Shown piece by piece: positions 53,412 through 64,000 of a stretch of 64,000 nt of DNA. How positions within the stretch are numbered: position 1 is the stretch's first letter; every line of letters begins with the position of its first letter. The stretch is from DATFTE01 sp963802575. GTDB taxonomy: Bacteria; Acidobacteriota; Terriglobia; Terriglobales; Acidobacteriaceae. The stretch spans positions 124,001 to 188,000 of the forward strand of contig CAWDJF010000001.1 of assembly GCA_963802575.1 (NCBI GenBank). Direction: 5' to 3'. The notes below the pieces were generated by a model. The model worked only from the letters and a program-made list of their open reading frames with translations, was not told the DNA's origin and searched no databases. Made by a program: the position numbers and the translations under genes.

Positions 53412-54959
53412 TCAACCGCGAGATTTGCGTGTAGTCGTTCGCGACACCAGTTCGACGTCTTCCGCGGTCACGGTATGCAAGCGCATGAAATTCGTCGAGC
53501 CCGAAGCCATTTGCGTTCCAGCAACAACCCCGAGCACATCTCCAACACTTACCTTGCCTTGCTGCAGCAACTCGCGCTCCGCCGTTAACACCATGTCTTC
53601 CGCCGATCGAGCTTGCGCGGTCGCAATCGGGTGCACTCCCCACAATAGATTCACGCGATTTCGTACCGGTTCCACGTGAGTGAAAGCATAAATCTGCGTC
53701 TTCGGACGATATTTGGAAATCAGGCGTGCCGTGTTTCCAGACTCGGTGAAAATTGCAATGGCCGCCATGTGGAGATCGTCAGCGGCATGCGCGACCGATT
53801 CGCAGATGGCTTCTGCGACTGAAAGCGCGCGGTGCTCGCGCCGGCGCCGAGGCAGCGTAAACTCGGCCATCTTGCTCTCGGCTTCGACCACAATCTTCGA
53901 CATCATCGCCACGGCTTCGCGAGGATACCTTCCGCTCGCGGTTTCGGCCGAAAGCATGACCGCATCGGTGCCATCGAAGACTGCGTTCGCCACATCGCTC
54001 GCTTCGGCCCGCGTGGGCCGCGGGTTTTCGATCATCGACTCGAGCATCTGAGTAGCTGTAATCACCGGCTTGCGCCAGTCGGCCGCGCGCCGAATAACGT
54101 GTTTCTGGATGACCGGCACACGTTCGGGTGGAAGTTCCACCCCCAAATCTCCACGAGCCACCATTACGCCGTCGGCTGCTCCAAAGATTTCTTCCAAGTG
54201 CTCGATGGCCTGCGGCTTTTCCAGCTTTGCGATGATCGGAATATCCGAGCGGTGATCGGCCACAATCTGCTTCACCATGAGAACGTCGGCCGCTGAGCGC
54301 ACGAAGGAAATCGCGATCATGTCCACGCCGTGCTTCACGCCGAATTCCAGGTCTTTGCGGTCTTTCTCGGTCAACGCGGGGATAGTTAGAGCGACTCCGG
54401 GAAGATTGATGCCCTTGTGCTCGCCAAGAATTCCGCCGTTGACCACCTCGCACTCGACGTCGGTTCCGCGAATTTGTGCCACCCGCAGCTCGATCAGGCC
54501 GTCGGATAGCAGGATGCTTGTACCCGCTTGCACTTCGCGCGCAAGATCCTGAAACGTCGTCGAGATCAGCTGCGCCGTTCCCGGGACGTCACGAGGAGTA
54601 ATCCTAACGCGCGCTCCCGTCTGCAGCATGACCAGTTGGTGATTCTTTAGCCGCCCGGTTCGAATCTTCGGTCCCTGCAGGTCTTGAAGAATGCAGACGG
54701 TGCGATTCTCTTTCGCGGCGGCGCGGCGCAAGCGTCGAATGTTGGCTGCGTGATCACGATGCGACCCGTGAGAAAAGTTGAGGCGGGCCACATCCATCCC
54801 CAGGCGCATCAGGTCGCGCATGATGGACTCGGTGCTGCAGGAAGGCCCGATGGTGCAGATGATCTTGGCGCGCCGCAGTAAAGGTGAGACGGCGGTCCCC
54901 GCCGCCGCGCGTTCTTCGGAGTATTCTCCCGTGACCAGATTCAGCTTGCTGTCTTTCAA
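53412..54959 (-). CDS. pyk: Pyruvate kinase
   Basis: At 515 residues this is a full enzyme. TKIICTIGPS-type start (RAKIICTIGPSCSTESIMRD), MDVARLNFSHG, LQDLQGPKIRTG, the catalytic lysine region IIAKLEKPQAIEHLEEI, MVARGDLGVELPPERVP and ATQMLESMIENPRPTRAE are all present. It converts phosphoenolpyruvate and ADP to pyruvate and ATP. The N-terminal extension of about 30 residues contains a diverged family B palindrome. A downstream ABM-fold gene follows closely. Confidence 0.97.
   Translation of the reverse strand: MKDSKLNLVTGEYSEERAAAGTAVSPLLRRAKIICTIGPSCSTESIMRDLMRLGMDVARLNFSHGSHRDHAANIRRLRRAAAKENRTVCILQDLQGPKIRTGRLKNHQLVMLQTGARVRITPRDVPGTAQLISTTFQDLAREVQAGTSILLSDGLIELRVAQIRGTDVECEVVNGGILGEHKGINLPGVALTIPALTEKDRKDLEFGVKHGVDMIAISFVRSAADVLMVKQIVADHRSDIPIIAKLEKPQAIEHLEEIFGAADGVMVARGDLGVELPPERVPVIQKHVIRRAADWRKPVITATQMLESMIENPRPTRAEASDVANAVFDGTDAVMLSAETASGRYPREAVAMMSKIVVEAESKMAEFTLPRRRREHRALSVAEAICESVAHAADDLHMAAIAIFTESGNTARLISKYRPKTQIYAFTHVEPVRNRVNLLWGVHPIATAQARSAEDMVLTAERELLQQGKVSVGDVLGVVAGTQMASGSTNFMRLHTVTAEDVELVSRTTTRKSRG
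54884..54907. repeat. Probable diverged family B palindrome in pyk
   Basis: The reverse complement reads GGCGGCGGGGACCGCCGTC followed by TCAC, with the same layout as the copies at 26652 and 35305. It encodes part of the N-terminal extension AAAGTAVS of pyruvate kinase. Confidence 0.45.
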
Positions 54960-54980
54960 TGGATCCCCAGTAGAAATCGC

Positions 54981-55958
54981 TTACTTCGCTTGAGCAGTGT
55001 TGACTGCTTTCGATTCGCCCAGGGCTTTGAGTTCCTTACCCAGCATGGCCCTTGGAAAGAGCATAGCGTTGAACTCGGCGCCCACCAGCACCACGAGAGA
55101 AATCATGTACATCCACACCAGCAGGGCGATGCTGACCCCGAGCGATCCGTAGATCAAGCTGTAGTCGGCGTAACGCTGCAGGTACCAGCTAAATAGTGCC
55201 GTCGAGGCGAACCAGAGCGCGGTTGCCAGAACCGATCCCGGAAGCACGCTATGCCAGGGCTGCGTGCGGGGCACTGCGTTATGGTAGATCAGCGCGATCA
55301 CGGCGATGCTGGTGAGCGTGGCAATCAGCCATCTTACGGCGGTCCACATTAACAGGATGTAAAAACCGAATTCGTGATTCAGGTGGAAGAGGATTCGCGT
55401 TTCGATGCGGCTACCGAAAGCGACAAGAATCGTGGAGAAGGTGAGCGGGATTCCCGCCAGAATCACCAGCGAGAAGGCGATCAGCCGCTCTTTCAGAAGG
55501 CCCCAGATCTTAGGCAGCTGGTAGCAACGCCGGAAGCCTTCCATCCACGAAACCATGACGCCGGAGGCGGTCCACAGCGTAAGCAGTGAAGTGGTGACCA
55601 GCAGGCTGACAGGACGATTCGTCGTCCCTCTGAGATAGGCAATGGCGGTGGCGCTGCCGGCGGGAAGAATGCGACCCAAGGCGTATGTCACTTCGCGAAG
55701 ATAAGCATCGCCTTTATGCGAGGCAGCTAGAACCGACCCCAGGACCAGCAGGAAGGGGAAGAACGTCAAAATGGACGAGTAGGCGGAAGCTTTGGCAATA
55801 GCAAAGGCGTCGTGCTGAAAAGCACGCCAGAACGCGAGCCGCAACAGGCGCAGGAAGCGGAGCATTTCTTCTGCAAGAGTATTGGGCGCGCTGCGAGGAC
55901 GCAACTCCGAAATGGGTGCGCGACCCTTATCCTGCAAGTACTTGGGGTTAGCATGCAT
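54981..55958 (-). CDS. YihY/BrkB-family membrane protein
   Basis: The protein is 325 residues with six membrane segments. The family marks are FAIAKASAYSSILTFFPFLL near the N-terminus, the central LLTLWTASGVMVSWMEGFRR and LPGSVLATALWFASTALFSW, then YGSLGVSIALLVWMYMISLV and LVGAEFNAML. Once called RNase BN, the family is now regarded as membrane proteins of unclear, possibly transport, function. Confidence 0.9.
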   Translation of the reverse strand: MHANPKYLQDKGRAPISELRPRSAPNTLAEEMLRFLRLLRLAFWRAFQHDAFAIAKASAYSSILTFFPFLLVLGSVLAASHKGDAYLREVTYALGRILPAGSATAIAYLRGTTNRPVSLLVTTSLLTLWTASGVMVSWMEGFRRCYQLPKIWGLLKERLIAFSLVILAGIPLTFSTILVAFGSRIETRILFHLNHEFGFYILLMWTAVRWLIATLTSIAVIALIYHNAVPRTQPWHSVLPGSVLATALWFASTALFSWYLQRYADYSLIYGSLGVSIALLVWMYMISLVVLVGAEFNAMLFPRAMLGKELKALGESKAVNTAQAK

Positions 55959-56014
55959 GGGGAATCAGGAAAGAAAAGGGGCGGATTGCGCCGCCCCTCT
56001 CCAAGTTTCCGCGA

Positions 56015-60217
<4,203 letters not shown>

Positions 60218-60245
60218 GGTGTTCCTCCACTTCCTGCTCTCGCTG

Positions 60246-60280
60246 CAGTACCCAGTACCCAGATGTCAGTACCCAGTACC
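60246..60280. repeat. Heptamer tract (CAGTACC type), left arm
   Basis: Five consecutive sevens: CAGTACC, CAGTACC, CAGATGT, CAGTACC, CAGTACC. This is the cleanest heptamer array in the window and lies in the rpoB-rpoC gap. Confidence 0.75.
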
Positions 60281-60365
60281 ACTTGTCTATGTTCAACGAA
60301 GTCCGAGAGCGCTGTGCTTCGTAGAACGTTCTTCTAAAACTCGCGGCAATTTCTAATCTCGTTTC

Positions 60366-60420
60366 CCCGGTACCTGTCCAGGTTTTCACTGGGTACTAGG
60401 TACCGGGTACTGGCAACTGG
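60366..60420. repeat. Heptamer tract (CCAGTAC type), right arm, inverted
   Basis: On the minus strand it reads CCAGTTG, CCAGTAC, CCGGTAC, CTAGTAC, CCAGTGA. It is inverted relative to the tract at 60246, so the two can pair in the rpoB-rpoC transcript. It begins three bases after the rpoB stop codon. Confidence 0.7.
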
Positions 60421-60422
60421 TG

Positions 60423-64000
<3,578 letters not shown>

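Noticed and set aside
60246..60420. A CRISPR array in the rpoB-rpoC gap
   Set aside because: The units are 7 bases with no spacers of constant size; they are tandem and inverted heptamers.

Overview
The window looks like chromosomal DNA of an acidobacterium (Terriglobia/Koribacter-like). The reasons are high-GC coding with strong C/G third-position bias, many exported TPR and carboxypeptidase-regulatory-like proteins of the sort common in that phylum, and RpoB/RpoC, DinG, LigA and PccB-type sequences of that flavour. Nothing suggests a plasmid or prophage. Family calls come from reading translations by eye; no database search was run.

Layout. 1-5.2 kb: an exported TPR protein cut by the window edge, a multicopper oxidase with permuted copper motifs, an OmpA-like protein, a secreted RidA and tRNA-Pro(GGG). 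5.3-12.1 kb: membrane and envelope genes, including a probable selenoprotein (9564-10871) that joins a UxxC redoxin to a DsbD-alpha-like domain. 12.1-18.3 kb: a minus-strand run of molybdenum cofactor genes (mogA, moaC, moeA) with a REC-PATAN response regulator, a secreted unknown and a PilT-like ATPase. 18.5-21.7 kb: a TPR protein and the queuosine genes queD-queE-queC. 22-27.6 kb: a PNGase A-like secreted protein, DinG and Der. 27.6-29.5 kb: a Gp37/Gp68 three-Cys protein beside a decayed tcmP partner, in DNA that looks acquired. 29.5-46.4 kb: a biotin-dependent carboxyltransferase, bactofilin, RNase R, serine hydrolase, lipid kinase, DinB, a second TPR protein, LigA, a TIGR03118 protein and a HIT protein. 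46.5-56 kb: ribosomal protein S1, a LysW-like zinc ribbon, M28 peptidase, rhomboid, pyruvate kinase and BrkB. 56-64 kb: rpoC and the 3' part of rpoB.

Three patterns cut across the genes. First, intergenic spaces carry degenerate tandem heptamers, often arranged as inverted pairs, with a different heptamer vocabulary at different loci; they recall the STRR repeats of cyanobacteria. Second, several REP-like palindrome families recur, and one of them lies inside der, rnr and probably pyk. Third, single-base frame changes interrupt der (two), rnr (two), rpsA (one), the multicopper oxidase (one) and probably the Gp37/Gp68 gene (one). Because der and rpsA are normally essential, consensus indel errors are the simplest explanation, and the reconstructed coordinates below should be read that way.
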